Positions 53,501 through 64,000 of a stretch of DNA of 64,000 bases are shown one piece after another. Origin of the DNA: Chromobotia macracanthus (Eukaryota; Chordata; Actinopteri; Cypriniformes; Botiidae); the NCBI GenBank assembly GCA_036877525.1, contig JAZGTH010000058.1, forward strand, positions 11,748,501 to 11,812,500, in the 5' to 3' direction. Within the stretch, counting starts at the first letter, position 1; every line of letters starts with the position of its first letter. The notes below the pieces were generated by a model. It ran no database searches and had not been told where the DNA came from. It was given only the letters and a program-made list of their open reading frames with translations. The translations under genes were made by a program, and so were the position numbers.

Positions 53501-54518
53501 GAGAGTGAGAAACAAGATAAGTGTGAGTGTGGAGACGAGATGACCTGGTGTGTGGCTTGTAACTGAGAAACAGGAGCTTCCTGTGCCAACAGGAAATGGA
53601 ATCATAATGACTTTCATGTTCTCTTCTTTTAGCACATTGTACTTTCTGTCTCTCTTGATGCTAGTCACGGTTTTTACATTGTTCTTTTACAGTTTTATCT
53701 TCAAAGAGGTTACACACTCTATGATGTCATTTTGTAGTTTAGGTGAGAGGATGAAGGGAACTAATAGACATAGTAGTTGATGGCGAGCACCATCATCCAG
53801 GATTGTCAGGTTATCAGCCTGTTAGTGGAAGAGAAATGCAGTAATATTTTACATGGGAAGTGGATGTACTCATTTACGCTTTTATCCAACGCTTTTATAT
53901 GTACTCTGGCACTTTAGTTTGGTTTGTTATTTGATAATAGAATAAGAAATGCCAGTCTTTTGTACAGTATGGCTTGTACAGACTACTACCTGTTTTTGTA
54001 CCATTACATCTCTAGTGTAAAGTGTATAATTTTTCATCCCAACCCCTCTTTGATATTCAGCCATTTTCTAAGGCAGCTTACTGTCCTATTTTCCCATTTG
54101 AAACATTGAATGCATAGACTTTATTTAAAATTCACAGCGTTCACATGACAAATTAATAAACGAGTCTGCATGCATGACGAGCTCCAGCGAATTCAGCTGC
54201 GGAGGGATGGGGAAAAGAGTGTGTGAGTGCTCAAGGCCCCTGGAGTCTAAACTACAGCAGGATAATCAGATTCAGAGGAGGCTGAGCAGAGAACTGAACC
54301 TCTTCCTGCCTCTCACTGTCCAGAGCCTCAGGGAGATGATGGATCTGTATGAGGTACCTGGAGCTGCGGGAGGGTTCGACAAACTGCTTCATTTCTGCTC
54401 AGCTTCGCTCAGGGCCAGACGCCACATTCTTCTCCCTGCTCATCTGCAGTGCTTCATGTGCAGAATCACAAATGTGTCATTTAGCCAGTCACTCCCAAAA
54501 GGGTGGTGGCTTAAATGA
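38932..54518 (+). CDS. insyn2b: Inhibitory synaptic factor 2B (INSYN2/FAM196 family)
   Basis: INSYN2 proteins are components of the inhibitory postsynapse that associate with gephyrin. Coding exons are 38932-41996, 52209-52283 and probably 54236-54518, giving 1140 residues. The start MVSKE follows an acceptor at 38926. Conserved blocks are VRSVLLNRNS (29-38) and QQVRFKDL (53-60), AIQTSPSLQKL (150-160) and a polyproline run (about 829-838), then PPPIPPK. A C-terminal coiled-coil block (about 942-1021: LRQVQELLGGLM, LEGVLETSQNTIKVLLDVI) precedes the HSYRTGQDIENCGTCRDC exon. The RNRTQQVRFK and VLLNRNS blocks resemble INSYN2B more than INSYN2A. Human INSYN2B is about 530 residues; here the middle (about 380-860) is an expanded Ser/Thr/Gln/Cys/His-rich insertion. 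The last exon is the least certain part. The gene is host to 12-kb and 10-kb introns. Confidence 0.87.
43548..44033. mobile_element. Nonautonomous Tc1-like element (486 bp)
   Basis: Perfect 29-bp terminal inverted repeats start CACTACCAGTC and end GACTGGTAGTG, flanked by TA on both sides (43546-43547 and 44034-44035), the target duplication of Tc1/mariner elements. The interior keeps traces of the fish Tc1 relative (AAACTATGAAATAACAC, AGTCACCCTTCG, TTGAAGGAGTTGGCTGCTG) but has no transposase frame. The perfect terminal repeats suggest either fairly recent movement or preserved ends. Confidence 0.85.
45080..45184 (+). repeat. Cyprinid foldback-family copy
   Basis: The order of motifs is CTTTTGTGTTCCACAGAG, AAAGTCATGCAGGTTTG, GAACTGTTCTTTAATG. 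This matches the right arm of the family whose end also occurs at 26318-26387. The copy is degenerate. Confidence 0.65.
46893..47115. repeat. Cyprinid foldback-family copy, both arms
   Basis: The left arm reads TTTACTCACCTTCATGTTG and AAACCTGATATGACATAAAA; the right arm reads CATGTTTTGTGTTCTGTGG and ends ACTAGGTGAGTTAATGATG. The arms are roughly complementary, as expected for the foldback element. It is heavily mutated. Confidence 0.6.
47467..47514. repeat. (CT)n microsatellite
   Basis: CT dinucleotides with one TTT interruption, in the insyn2b intron. Confidence 0.9.
54236..54518 (+). CDS. insyn2b: Probable C-terminal exon of insyn2b
   Basis: The preceding exon ends in phase 2 after CACIIY. 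An acceptor at 54235 (GCTCAAG) would continue as R-PLESKLQQDNQIQRRL. This lines up without gaps with the Y-x7-QQ-E/D pattern that follows CIIY in INSYN2 proteins as I recall them, and codon use is clearly protein-like. Two other in-phase acceptors (54190 and 54198) would add 12-15 residues; none has a good pyrimidine tract. The frame stops at 54516-54518, but a donor-like GAG/GTACCT at 54354 could instead lead to a further exon not found. Confidence 0.5.
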
Positions 54519-55059
54519 ACATTGAATAACACTGTTTACAGACGGACTGCTGCAGTCCAGCTGCTTTTAGAAATAAGGGCTGATAAAAACCAGAAATGTC
54601 AAACCATTTATTTTTTAATTACATGCAGCACTAAATAATTAAAGTCACCAGTTAATTAATTATATATCTATATATGCTGAAAAAGGCCTCCAAATGAAGG
54701 TGATTGAAAGACATCATGATATTCTGACTGATGAATAATTAATTTATTATTAATTAATAACAGCACAAGCTTTAAAAATCGTTTATTTTCCTTACGTGAA
54801 ACTTTAGCCTTTGGCAGCTGCATTGTATCTCACTGTTTTTATTGTCGATGCTGAAAGCAGTTAGTGAATGTTTAATGAACTGGTTCTCGATTCTAACGTT
54901 AAATGACTGTTTTATGGAAGAATGAACCAAACTGTGTGTTTCATCCAGATTATTTTCTGTGGTACCCAGCATTGTGTCAGCATTGTCTGTAGAGCTAAAC
55001 TCTCAAACCCACAGCATTCCTTTAACACAATCCATGTAATAACAATGTCTGTCTTTTCC

Positions 55060-55352
55060 TCTCTCAGTCTGTCTTTCTCTCTCCCTCTCTCTCTCAGTCT
55101 TTTCCTCTCTCAGTCTGTCTTTCTCTCTCCCTCTCTCTCTCAGTCTTTCCCTCTCTCAGTCTGTCTTTCTCTCTCCCTCTCTCTCAGTCTTTTCCTCTCT
55201 CAGTCTGTCTTTCTCTCTCCCTCTCTCTCTCTCAGTCTTTTCCTCTCTCAGTCTGTCTTTCTCTCTCCCTCTCTCTCTCAGTCTGTCTCTCCCTCTCTCA
55301 GTCTGTCTCTCTCCCTCTCTCTCTCGGTCTGTCTCAGTCTGTCTCTCTGTCT
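55060..55352. repeat. CT-rich minisatellite (CTCAGTCTGTC units)
   Basis: About six imperfect units of roughly 45 bp made from CTCTCAGTCTGTCTTTCTC and a CT run, with pyrimidines confined almost wholly to the + strand. The Leu/Ser frame on + and the Arg/Glu frame on the opposite strand are artefacts. Confidence 0.9.
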
Positions 55353-56242
55353 CCATCCATGAGGGTTTACTTGTTCTTTCTTCTGACTGACTCTTGTGGT
55401 GAAATATGAATCTACATCAAATATTCAATACCTAGTAAAAGTTTTAAACTAGTGCTAATAAAGGTGTGTGTGTGGGAGTGAACACTGAGTGTGTGTTACA
55501 TCTGAAAGACAGAGAGAAGCAGCAGGATGAGTGTTGTAGCCAGTTGAGTTTGAGGGACAGATCTTGGTGTAGAGATCAAAGGATCTGTTCATTCTAACAG
55601 GAAACAGAACCTCAGCTGGTGACTCCACAAAGTTCTCCACAGACGGTAGCTTACATTCTTCACTGCAGTCTGATGATTAGAAATAATAAATCATTCAGAT
55701 AAAGCACACAGTTTGGGTGTTTGTTTGGTGGATTCATTCAGTTTGGGCTGTAGGATCTGGATTACACTGTAAAATGTGCGTTAATGAGTGAGATAATTTA
55801 AGATCACCATCATTGCTGCTGCCGGTTTTACTAGATTTATTGACAAATGGTCTGAAGAGAAGCTTACTGTTAATAATAATACCCACACAACAGGCATTAG
55901 TATCAAATAAAGGCTAAATTATTCCATGGGATGGACAGAGATGCTGGGACAGATTCCAGCTGTCTGTGACCCTGCAGAAAACAGGAAGCTTCAGATAATG
56001 GAGGAATTTTTATTTTCAATGGTTTATCATTTTTGAAGCAACATAAAAAAATAGTTTTAAAACATGAGACTTTAATATGGCTTGGTTTGATCAAAAAGAG
56101 CATATATCTAAATTATAAATAATATAGAATTAGTTGCTTGTTGATGTAAATGTGTTTCTAACATCTGTGTAAACTTCAAATGGAAAATGATTTATACTGG
56201 ACCTTCTCTTACACACACACACACACAGGATTGTGTGTGTGT

Positions 56243-56480
56243 GTGTGTGTGTGTGTCCTGGTATTGACTACATTATGGGGACCAAATGTCCCCACAAGGA
56301 TAGTAATAACAGTCTTTTTGACCTTGTGGTGACATTTTTAGGTCATATTTAGGGACATTTTTAATTTTCTGTGATGGGTAGGTTTATGGGTAGAGTTAGT
56401 GTAAGGGTATAGAATATACACTTTGTACAGTATAAAAACCATTATGTCTATGGAATGTCCACATTAAACATGAAACCCAT
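56243..56480 (+). repeat. GGGGACCAAATGTCCCCAC-family dispersed repeat
   Basis: Contains TATGGGGACCAAATGTCCCC, GACCTTGTGGTGACATTTTT, CTGTGATGGGTAGGTTTATG and GTACAGTATAAAAACCATTA in that order, flanked by (TG)n on both sides. This is a familiar cyprinid interspersed repeat and a good marker for the clade. This copy lacks part of the middle. Confidence 0.75.
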
Positions 56481-56707
56481 GTGTGTGTGTGTGTATGAGA
56501 GAGAGAATATTTGAGTGCGCTAGGAAAGGAGTCTGAAACAGGAATATAAGAGCACATGAGACAAGATTCAAACTTTAATCCCAGCTGTCTTACATTTCCC
56601 TAAAAAGTGAACAATTAAAATTCACCCGTAGAGAGAGAAACTGTGCAGTAATTATAGGAAGATTTGTGGCAGCGTGCCAGACTAAGGCCACTTCAGCTAA
56701 CACTGTT

Positions 56708-57164
56708 CAGCTGTACTGTAGATCTGTGCCGCTGTAACATCAGCTGTACTGTAGATCTGTGCCGCTGTAACATCAGCTGTACAGTAGATCTGTGCCGCTG
56801 TAACATCAGCTGCACTGTAGATCTGTGCCGCTGTAAAATCAGCTGCACTAAAAACACTGTGCCGCTGTAACATCAGCTGTACAGTAGATCTGTGCCGCTG
56901 TAACATCAGCTGCACTGTAGATCTGTGCCGCTGTAACATCAGCTGCACTGTAGATCTGTGCCGCTGTAACATCAGCTGCACTGTAGATCTGTGCCGCTGT
57001 AACATCAGCTGCACTGTAGATCTGTGCCGTGTATGCCGCTGTAACATCAGCTGCACTGTAGATCTGTGCCGCTGTAACATCAGCTGCACTGTAGATCTGT
57101 GCCGCTGTAACATCAGCTGCACTGTAGATCTGTGCCGCTGTAACATCAGCTGCACTGTAGATCT
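56708..57164. repeat. 33-bp minisatellite, about 14 copies
   Basis: The unit starts CAGCTG, then has CACTGTAGATCTGTGCC and GCTGTAACAT. Because 33 is a multiple of three, frames stay open on both strands (for example STVQLMLQRHR per unit on minus), but the product has no start context or conserved neighbour. One copy (about 56840-56870) lost the AGATCT part, and one (about 57020-57040) has an insertion TGTATGCCG. Early copies have CAGCTGTACT and later ones CAGCTGCACT, which shows the direction of unit spread. Confidence 0.95.
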
Positions 57165-60100
57165 AATACAAGTAAATGTAGTCAGATGTTCATTACCATA
57201 AAATAAACACAGACAGGCTTATCAGAACCCTGCAGAGTAGAGGACGAGTCTTATGTCAGTCTAAAGATATTTTTCCTGATAATAATTGTCTGACTGTACA
57301 TTATTCCTCACAAATGTATGTTGAGACCAGCTGGTTTAAGGTACAAATAAAGGCTTTTAGAATTGAAGTTTGGAGAAAATGTTTGGAGAAAAGTTCTAGT
57401 AACCTTTGTTTTCTGATGCCACATATTGTTATGTAATCAAACTTGTTACCAATTGTTGTATTTTGAGGCTGCAGTAGGCAACAGAAAGGAAAACTTAGAA
57501 ACATCTGCAGCTCATGTTCTGTTCATGAGTTGATGTTTGTACTTTCTGAAGTTCTGTGGATTCGTCATCAATTTTATTTCCTAACCAGAGGCGAATGAAT
57601 CTGATTGGTTGATCTGACCCTTTCTATCTAAACTCTGAGAAATATGTGTGCGGATGGAGACAGAGATGAAGCACACAGAGGTCACTGGTTCTTCTTTCCA
57701 GCTCACCCTATAATTCATCCTTCTGTTCAGAGTGACGGAGGGAAGCAGCAATGAAAGGCAAGAGAGGAAGACAGAAAATCCTCTGTGCATTAGCCTTCAC
57801 CCTGAGGACAGAAGCAACACAATGAAGCTCAGACGCTAAAGAGACAGGAAGTGAGAGAGAACTCGCCCGCACACCATACATACAGCGCACGCACCCACTT
57901 GCTAAAAATAATGCTCACAGGTCAGGGAACTTCATAGTTATGTTTCACTGAAGTATTAACTTTCTCTCAGAAGTTTCTCCTAAACTGTCTTGGGAAGAAT
58001 TAAATAGACACAAATGAGACAAATGCTGGGTATGGTAAGAGCACAAAGCTGTAAAATGATTGTGGATTTCATAGTAAGAGTCTGATGGGAACTGTTGAGT
58101 CATTAGTGTAGCTTATACTCAGCTGAGGTGGTTTGTTAGGGCAGTTTTGGTATCATGTTGAGTTTAAACACACATTTCATTTGCTCCTGATTTAATCTCA
58201 TTGCTGTCTCTCTACAGTCCACAGGTTTCAAAAACGCATGTTGACGTTCTACCACATTTTTAGTTGTTTAATCTTTTCACAGTTCAAGCAAAACTCAAAC
58301 ACATGAACGAGAGGTTAATTAGTCACTTGGGATGCATTGTAAACCTCTCATCTGTGATGCAAATAGAGCGTTCAGTACTTGTAATTACTCCCCAGAGAGA
58401 CGTTATTAAGTTTGACTAATAGACAAACCATCTGGATGTGTGTATTTTAAGATGGCTAACAATGACTGCCTCATATCCTGTGTTTGATTAGATACTGATT
58501 CATTCTTTTCCAGCTGAGGGCAAGTGCAACAAACACATCGCCTTCAGTAAAGTGAAATGTGTTGGGCTTCCATATTCTAAGACTCTGCAGTTTAAATGTG
58601 TGTTCTGCTTTCTGTCAGACTTACTTTAAATAACCTCCACCTACAGAGATCACGACATCTATGCAGTTTAGCACAAAAACTAGGTCTGGGAGAAAAGTCA
58701 CAGGTAAGGAGCCCAAACTAAATCAGACCTGCAGTCTAGAGAATAGGAAATTGTTTGGAGTAAGTCAGTTTAACAGCTAGAACAAACAGTTTTCCTCAAA
58801 GGCTACTGTAGCATGATTGATTTTTGTTAGGATGATAAACAATTAGTTCATCTTAACATTCTGAACATTTTTCTGGTCCAGATCGATCTGCTCACAGGAA
58901 ACACTCAGAACGAGGTCAGATTGGGCAACAGTTAATATATCAGTTTAACGTGATTAAGCATTTATCTCTATTCACTGCTGTGGTCGTCTCCAAACTCAGT
59001 GTTTTGTATGTATCTGCTAAATGCTTTTATGTAGCAAAAGGTGTGATGTTACAGTAAATGTTACTGTGCAGTTAACTGTTGTAGTTTGTCCGCTGTGTGC
59101 TCTGTAGCTCTTATAAATCAACATGTAGATTACTGAGTATTGATGACATCAAACACTGTACAGTAATTATCTGACTTCATTTCTCACTGATGGAGGTGTA
59201 GTTACAACTGCACACAAATGTGTCAAAATAGGGCCACATTTTATTTATTTGGCGATTTGTCATTTCACATGGTTACCGGTATGTGTTTTGGATCCTGGTG
59301 TCGCCAGAAGGCAGGTCTACAGGCTAGACTAGACCAGACCAGACCAGAACTAACAACATTCACATGATATACAGGGACCAGTTTTAAATCAATCATTTTT
59401 GGTCATTGTCTGTAGATGTTAATATTTTAATTGTGGACTTTTTTCATCTTCACCTCGTGAAGATAATTTAAAACTTTGCTGGTGTTTAATTGGCCAGATT
59501 GCTAAATGACATATTGTGTTTGAATATTGTTTTGATGAATATGTGAAACGTTAAAACATTTATTACTTTTTCACTGCTACATATTGCATGTTCTCCTGTT
59601 TCAAGCTTTTGTTTTTTATATCTCTAATAAAGAGGACTTATTATTTTTCTTAAACAGTATATATATATGTACTTTTTACAGTACCATGTTTGCTACTGAA
59701 TTACTTGTAACAAACTACTTATATAGTGTTTTTTGTACTATAGAAAAATACACAACATCAGCAATTTTTTTCTATAACAGTAATTATCAGCCTGAGTTTC
59801 AGTATCTGTGTCTCCGTTATGTAAAGACCCCAGTGCATTCGATCTTAATTCTGGATGTGCACATCCCCATAAACACTCTTAAAATGCCCTTCCATCTTCC
59901 TCAGCTTTAGAATGACAAATTGCCAGTCATGTGGAGTTATCTTCTGCCTGCGGGACATGGGGAATTAGCTGCGATCTGCCAGTGCAATTAGAGTCGCGTT
60001 GAAGCAAAGATTGATCAGGCATCATTTCTTTCCTCCGTTCAGACTGTCGTCGTTTCTGAAACACAAACATCCATCTCCCTCCACTCCATCCCTGACGCTC

Positions 60101-61854
60101 TTTTATTACAGTAAATGTTTATGTAATGAAGCGCTTTGATGTTCTGAAGGAGCTTTCAGAATCAGAACACCTTTCTGCGCTTTGACAGGCGCTTGTGGAT
60201 CTGCACACAAAACAGGAGGTATATTGAGACGAGAGCTGCAACCTTGTTGATAACAGGATTTTTTTTGCAACTTTTGAGTTTCTGGAGAAGAGAGGTGCCG
60301 ATAAAAAGAGCTTCAGAAAGGACTGGCAAAGCTTTTTCCTCCCTCTGAAGCAGAGAGAATCACTAATCATTGCTACAAAGCCTGCAGTCAGCAAGCTCTT
60401 TCTCTCTGTATCTCGCTGGGTCCTGCTTCAGGCCTGCAGCTTCTGATATCACTCACACACATCACTGCTGAACCTGTAATGGCCTTTTAGAGCATGTGTC
60501 ATGAAAACTGATGCGTGCTGATGACACTGTATTGATGGAGGTTTCATATAACACTTGTAAGCAGATACTGTAACAGATACAGACAGTCCTTGAAAAGATG
60601 TTCCATGGGTGGTATGTCCAAAATCTCATATCACAGTATCTGTGTATATAGTGGTTTTATTAGCCATACTTATTTTGGGATTATCAAGTGAGTCCAGTAT
60701 TGGAGAAATGAAAAGCACTTTATCTCATTTGTTTTTCTGTCCCACAGTAAGCACAAACCACTAGATTTTAACATTATGTAACACAAGTTAAAGAACTCAG
60801 AGCAAAACTGAAGTAATGAAACTATCACAGCACACAGACGTGCAGTACAGTACTTAAGTTTTTAAACAACTTTTATTCATTTATTGTAAGCCTGTGGTTA
60901 GAGAAAACACCTTTGCTTGGTAGAATGATGCAAAACAAATAGCACTTTTTCGAAGCTTCGCAATATTCTGCCCCCAGGAGTCCAGAATTAATGACTTTAT
61001 ATCTGCCACCGGGTGAAGTACCCTCAGCTTACAACCCAATAAAACCTGAAGTAAATTACAAAACGTTTCACAAGCTTTTCCTGTAGGCCTTCAGCAGCGT
61101 TCTGTACAGCTGGGAACAGTAATTCTTTTAGGGCACTTTGCATCTGAGCTTTAGTTGAATTGGCTATAGAAAGCCGGTTGAGACTGTCAGCAGCTGCTCC
61201 TGTTTCCTGCCTAAAACACACCTCAGACCCGCAGCTGATTCGCTCTGCAGCCAGGTTTCAGTGCAGGCTGAAAGAGATGAGTCTGATGGGTGTGGATGAA
61301 AGAGAACAGGAAAACGAGTAGTCAATCTTTCCGCAGATCGATCACTTCTGCTGAGGCCAAAAGAAAAGGAGGACACTTCAAAACAATTAGTCTGGGGTTA
61401 AGTAAACACACTCAGAGTGATGGCTCAATTCAGAGGACGGGAGAGAAATAAACAGTGATTGGATCTTTCTGGAACACTTTGGCAGATTATAGATCATTGA
61501 GGAATCAATGTCTCGGCCTGAACGAGGTGACACAACCTAGACTAGCCTTTAGAGATGTCACTTATTTGAAATATTTTGTTCCCTTAATCAAAGTATTTGT
61601 GACATTATATGTACAGTGTGTATAGATCACAAGCAATATTTTAAACTAAACAAATCATCCTGAAATGTTTCTTACTTAAGTTGAAATTATAAAGTCATTT
61701 TGCTCAGAATTAAATAAACATGTTGAGCAGTTTCACATTTCTCTCTCAAACTGTCAGAGTTTATATATATAATCTACATGATCATGTTATCAGTGCCTTA
61801 AGGTGCACTAATTTTACTAATTGTAAATGCTGTAGCTATGTTACCACGGGACCT

Positions 61855-61965
61855 TCTGATATCACCTCTCACAAAGACACAGAAACATGATTTTTTTGCA
61901 AAGCTGCTTTGGAATGATATGCATTCTGAAAAGCTCTATACATTGTAAACTGAACTGAAATGTAA
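61855..61965 (-). repeat. Dispersed-repeat end (reverse of the TTTATATAGCGC family)
   Basis: The sequence has GCAAAGCTGCTTTGGAATGA and GAAAAGCTCTATACATTGTA, then AACTGAACTGAAATG. It matches the reverse complement of the family seen at 29274-29320. The copy is degenerate. Confidence 0.55.
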
Positions 61966-64000
61966 ACCTTTAGCACTTCTGACAAACACTGAAATCATTT
62001 TAATAACTAGTGAAACAAAACAAGGAGTCATACATGTTCATGAGACGTTTACCTAATGCTCCATCTTGTATTTTATCAATTGTTATGCCACACGTTTTAT
62101 CAGAAATATAAGTGAAAATTACTGTGTTTACAATTCAGTTCCAATTCACTCAGGTCATATCTCAGGTCATATTCATACAGTATTTGTACTTCATTTTTAT
62201 ATAATTTTTAATGTTTTGTGGACTGAATGTCAGCCACCATAACAGTACAACCTGTTGGACAGACTGTTTTGTACCTTTCAGCTTCGCTTTAATTCACATC
62301 AAATGCAATGCAGTGTGTACACTCCACACTAATGAGTTACCACCATAATTTTTAACCGGTGCATGTATCAAGTAAACCAGGGCTGAAGAAAATTTCCCAC
62401 AGGTAATTATGACAATGTTGTACAATGTTGTTGTAACAATATCTTTTCAACATGATGTGAAGGCAGTGTGTGTCTTAAGGGACTCAGCCGTGGTGTGTGT
62501 TCTTTCAGCAATGCACAGGTTGTGACTTCATCCTGCATTGTGATGAGAGGGGAACTGCAGCTATAAATAGCATGTCTGTCGCCTTATTTTGTGAGCTGTA
62601 CTCCACTGTCAGCTGTGTGTGCTCACCCGCCACAGAACGATTTATTTATAGTCAACTGTCAGCATTAAACCGACAGGAGGAAGTTAACATTGAAAAAACG
62701 ACGCGCTGCGCGTTTAAATGTGCTTCATTGCATCAGAGCTGGAGGTTTTACTTTGTTGTTAAGAATGTGACTTTACTTTCACAGTTTGGTGAAGACTGTT
62801 GGTGCAGATTCCACACAGTTTATTGGAAGGTGGATTCACAATGGATATAATCACCCCGTGTGGCTTTGATGTGTGTTTGTTCATTTGTGATGATTTTCTT
62901 TCACTTTGCTCTTTTATTTTTCTGAGTAATTAAAATCAGAGTTTCCCTCTGTTTCTGTCTGAGCATGTTTCTTCTTGACCCTTTCACAAGAAAATACACG
63001 CCCTCACACAATGCAGTGAAGATGATTCTTCTCAGAGTGTTTCTGGAAAAAACACACATCACACAGAAACATTGTTTGAATTGTTAACTATGACCTTTGG
63101 TGTGAAAGAACTGCATTACTATGGCAGGTAGCACACGGCAGCGATGTCCCTGCTGCATCATTCAGTCATGCATTCTGTCTAATGCAACATCATTATTTCA
63201 ATATCAAACAATATCATCCTCATCAAAAACAGATTTAATCAGCAGCCGACAGCTGTCTGCTGCTCATATCTGAATGTGATCGGAGAAATAATAATCAATT
63301 AGATGTGAAGCTGTGTGTGTATATGAGTATGCACATGTGTGTAGGCTGGCAATGCTAAAATCCAGTGAACTGATGCTGCTTCTGTGTGTGTGTGTGTTTG
63401 CAGCTCAGTTTAAGGTGAGCTTGTTACACGGTTGGCATAATAAAAAGCTTTGCTGAGTAGGACAGATACATACTATTTCTCTTCAGCTTTGTGCTCCGGT
63501 CACTCTGACCCTGGTTACACAAGCTCACAGGGACAGATGTATCATACACAGAGAGAAAGAATGAGGAAGACAATTTCATTACGTGAAACCAGAGACTTAA
63601 TGTAGTACTTAGTTGTCTCTCCTGTTTCTGTTGACAGACGTTAAGAGAATATAGAACGTGTAAAAGATAATGTTGTCTTAAAAGATTGTCTTAACAAATG
63701 TTTAAGATCATATTGAAATATAAATATAATATTTATATAATATCTAAATATAATATATATATATTAGTAAAGTGGTTAAATACAAACAAATGATTTCATG
63801 AGAGAAAAATCTGTTTGTTTTGCATGCAGATTAGAGGATAGACAGACCAAACTCACCAAATTGTGACTTACCAAAAATATTACAGCTCTGTATATGCAAT
63901 TATAGATTATAGATTAAGTGTATAATCATCTCCATTAGATGGTCACCATATGCTACATATGCAGTGATTCTCTCTTTATTTAAATGGAGAGAGAGAGTGA

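Larger units (their letters stand above)
54519..64000. other. Region 3' of insyn2b without recognised genes
   Basis: No protein family, RNA gene or complete mobile element was recognised on either strand. AATAAA signals that could end insyn2b lie at about 55687 and 55906. The frames at 59584 (108 aa), 60119 (minus, 91 aa) and 62497 (117 aa) show no signature. Repeats are listed separately. High-complexity stretches at about 59940-60060 and 62630-62770 may be noncoding regulatory DNA. Confidence 0.5.

Noticed and set aside
53888..54240. Alternative acceptor at TTCACAG (54138) for the last insyn2b exon
   Set aside because: It would add only five codons before a TAA and ignore the clearly coding stretch 40-200 bp downstream, although the encoded SVH resembles the family's next residues by chance.
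56697..57155. 152-aa minus-strand frame with 11-residue repeats
   Set aside because: The 33-bp unit length keeps every frame open. The array varies by noncoding-type changes, including an insertion that breaks the periodicity, and has no flanking coding sequence.
62497..62850. 117-aa + frame near the window end
   Set aside because: Composition is irregular with scattered Cys and no family match; it is not bounded by convincing splice sites.

Overview
The window is vertebrate nuclear DNA from a ray-finned fish, most likely a cyprinid or close relative. It has split genes with GT-AG introns, a low-GC background, very long dinucleotide arrays, and several dispersed repeats I know as typical of cyprinid genomes: the 'ATGAGGGTGAGTAAAT' foldback family, the 'GGGGACCAAATGTCCCCAC' family, the TAGCAAC/GTTGCTA family and degenerate Tc1-like ends. 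Four protein-coding genes are recognisable, all on the + strand. No tRNA, rRNA, CRISPR array or minus-strand gene was found.

Layout. (1) 1-13.5 kb: the 3' part of msi1 (Musashi-1 RNA-binding protein). It covers the inter-RRM linker, RRM2 and the C-terminal region in ten coding exons (2111-10740), followed by a ~2.75 kb 3'UTR with a poly(A) signal at 13489. The RRM1 exons lie upstream of the window. (2) 14.2-16.8 kb: tmem233, a three-exon CD225/dispanin membrane protein of 110 aa, starting only ~0.8 kb after the msi1 poly(A) signal. A 144-bp (TA)n array follows. (3) 18.4-23.7 kb: a complete six-exon BNIP3/NIX-family mitophagy receptor (184 aa), probably the third vertebrate paralogue called bnip4 in fish. 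Its GC-richer promoter carries CRE/ATF, E-box and HIF-type motifs. (4) ~26.5-54.5 kb: insyn2b (inhibitory synaptic factor 2B). It has a probable 5' noncoding exon near 26.55-26.89 kb, a 12-kb intron holding candidate conserved enhancers, one very large coding exon (38932-41996), a 10-kb intron, and two small C-terminal exons. The last exon is less certain. (5) 54.5-64 kb: no recognisable gene; it holds a CT-rich array, a 33-bp E-box-bearing minisatellite, dispersed repeats and possible noncoding regulatory DNA.

The genes do not form a pathway. msi1 (neural progenitor translation control), tmem233 (sensory-neuron membrane protein) and insyn2b (inhibitory postsynapse) are all neural. The BNIP gene next to insyn2b makes evolutionary sense: human BNIP3 and INSYN2A are linked at 10q26, and BNIP3L lies at 8p21 near DOCK5. 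This locus therefore looks like the 5q35-type member of the same paralogon, in which mammals kept INSYN2B but lost the BNIP copy. The most interesting observations are this surviving BNIP paralogue with its stress-motif promoter, the doubled insyn2b protein with a Cys/His/Gln-periodic insertion, candidate microexons and a poison exon in msi1, and the E-box minisatellite.
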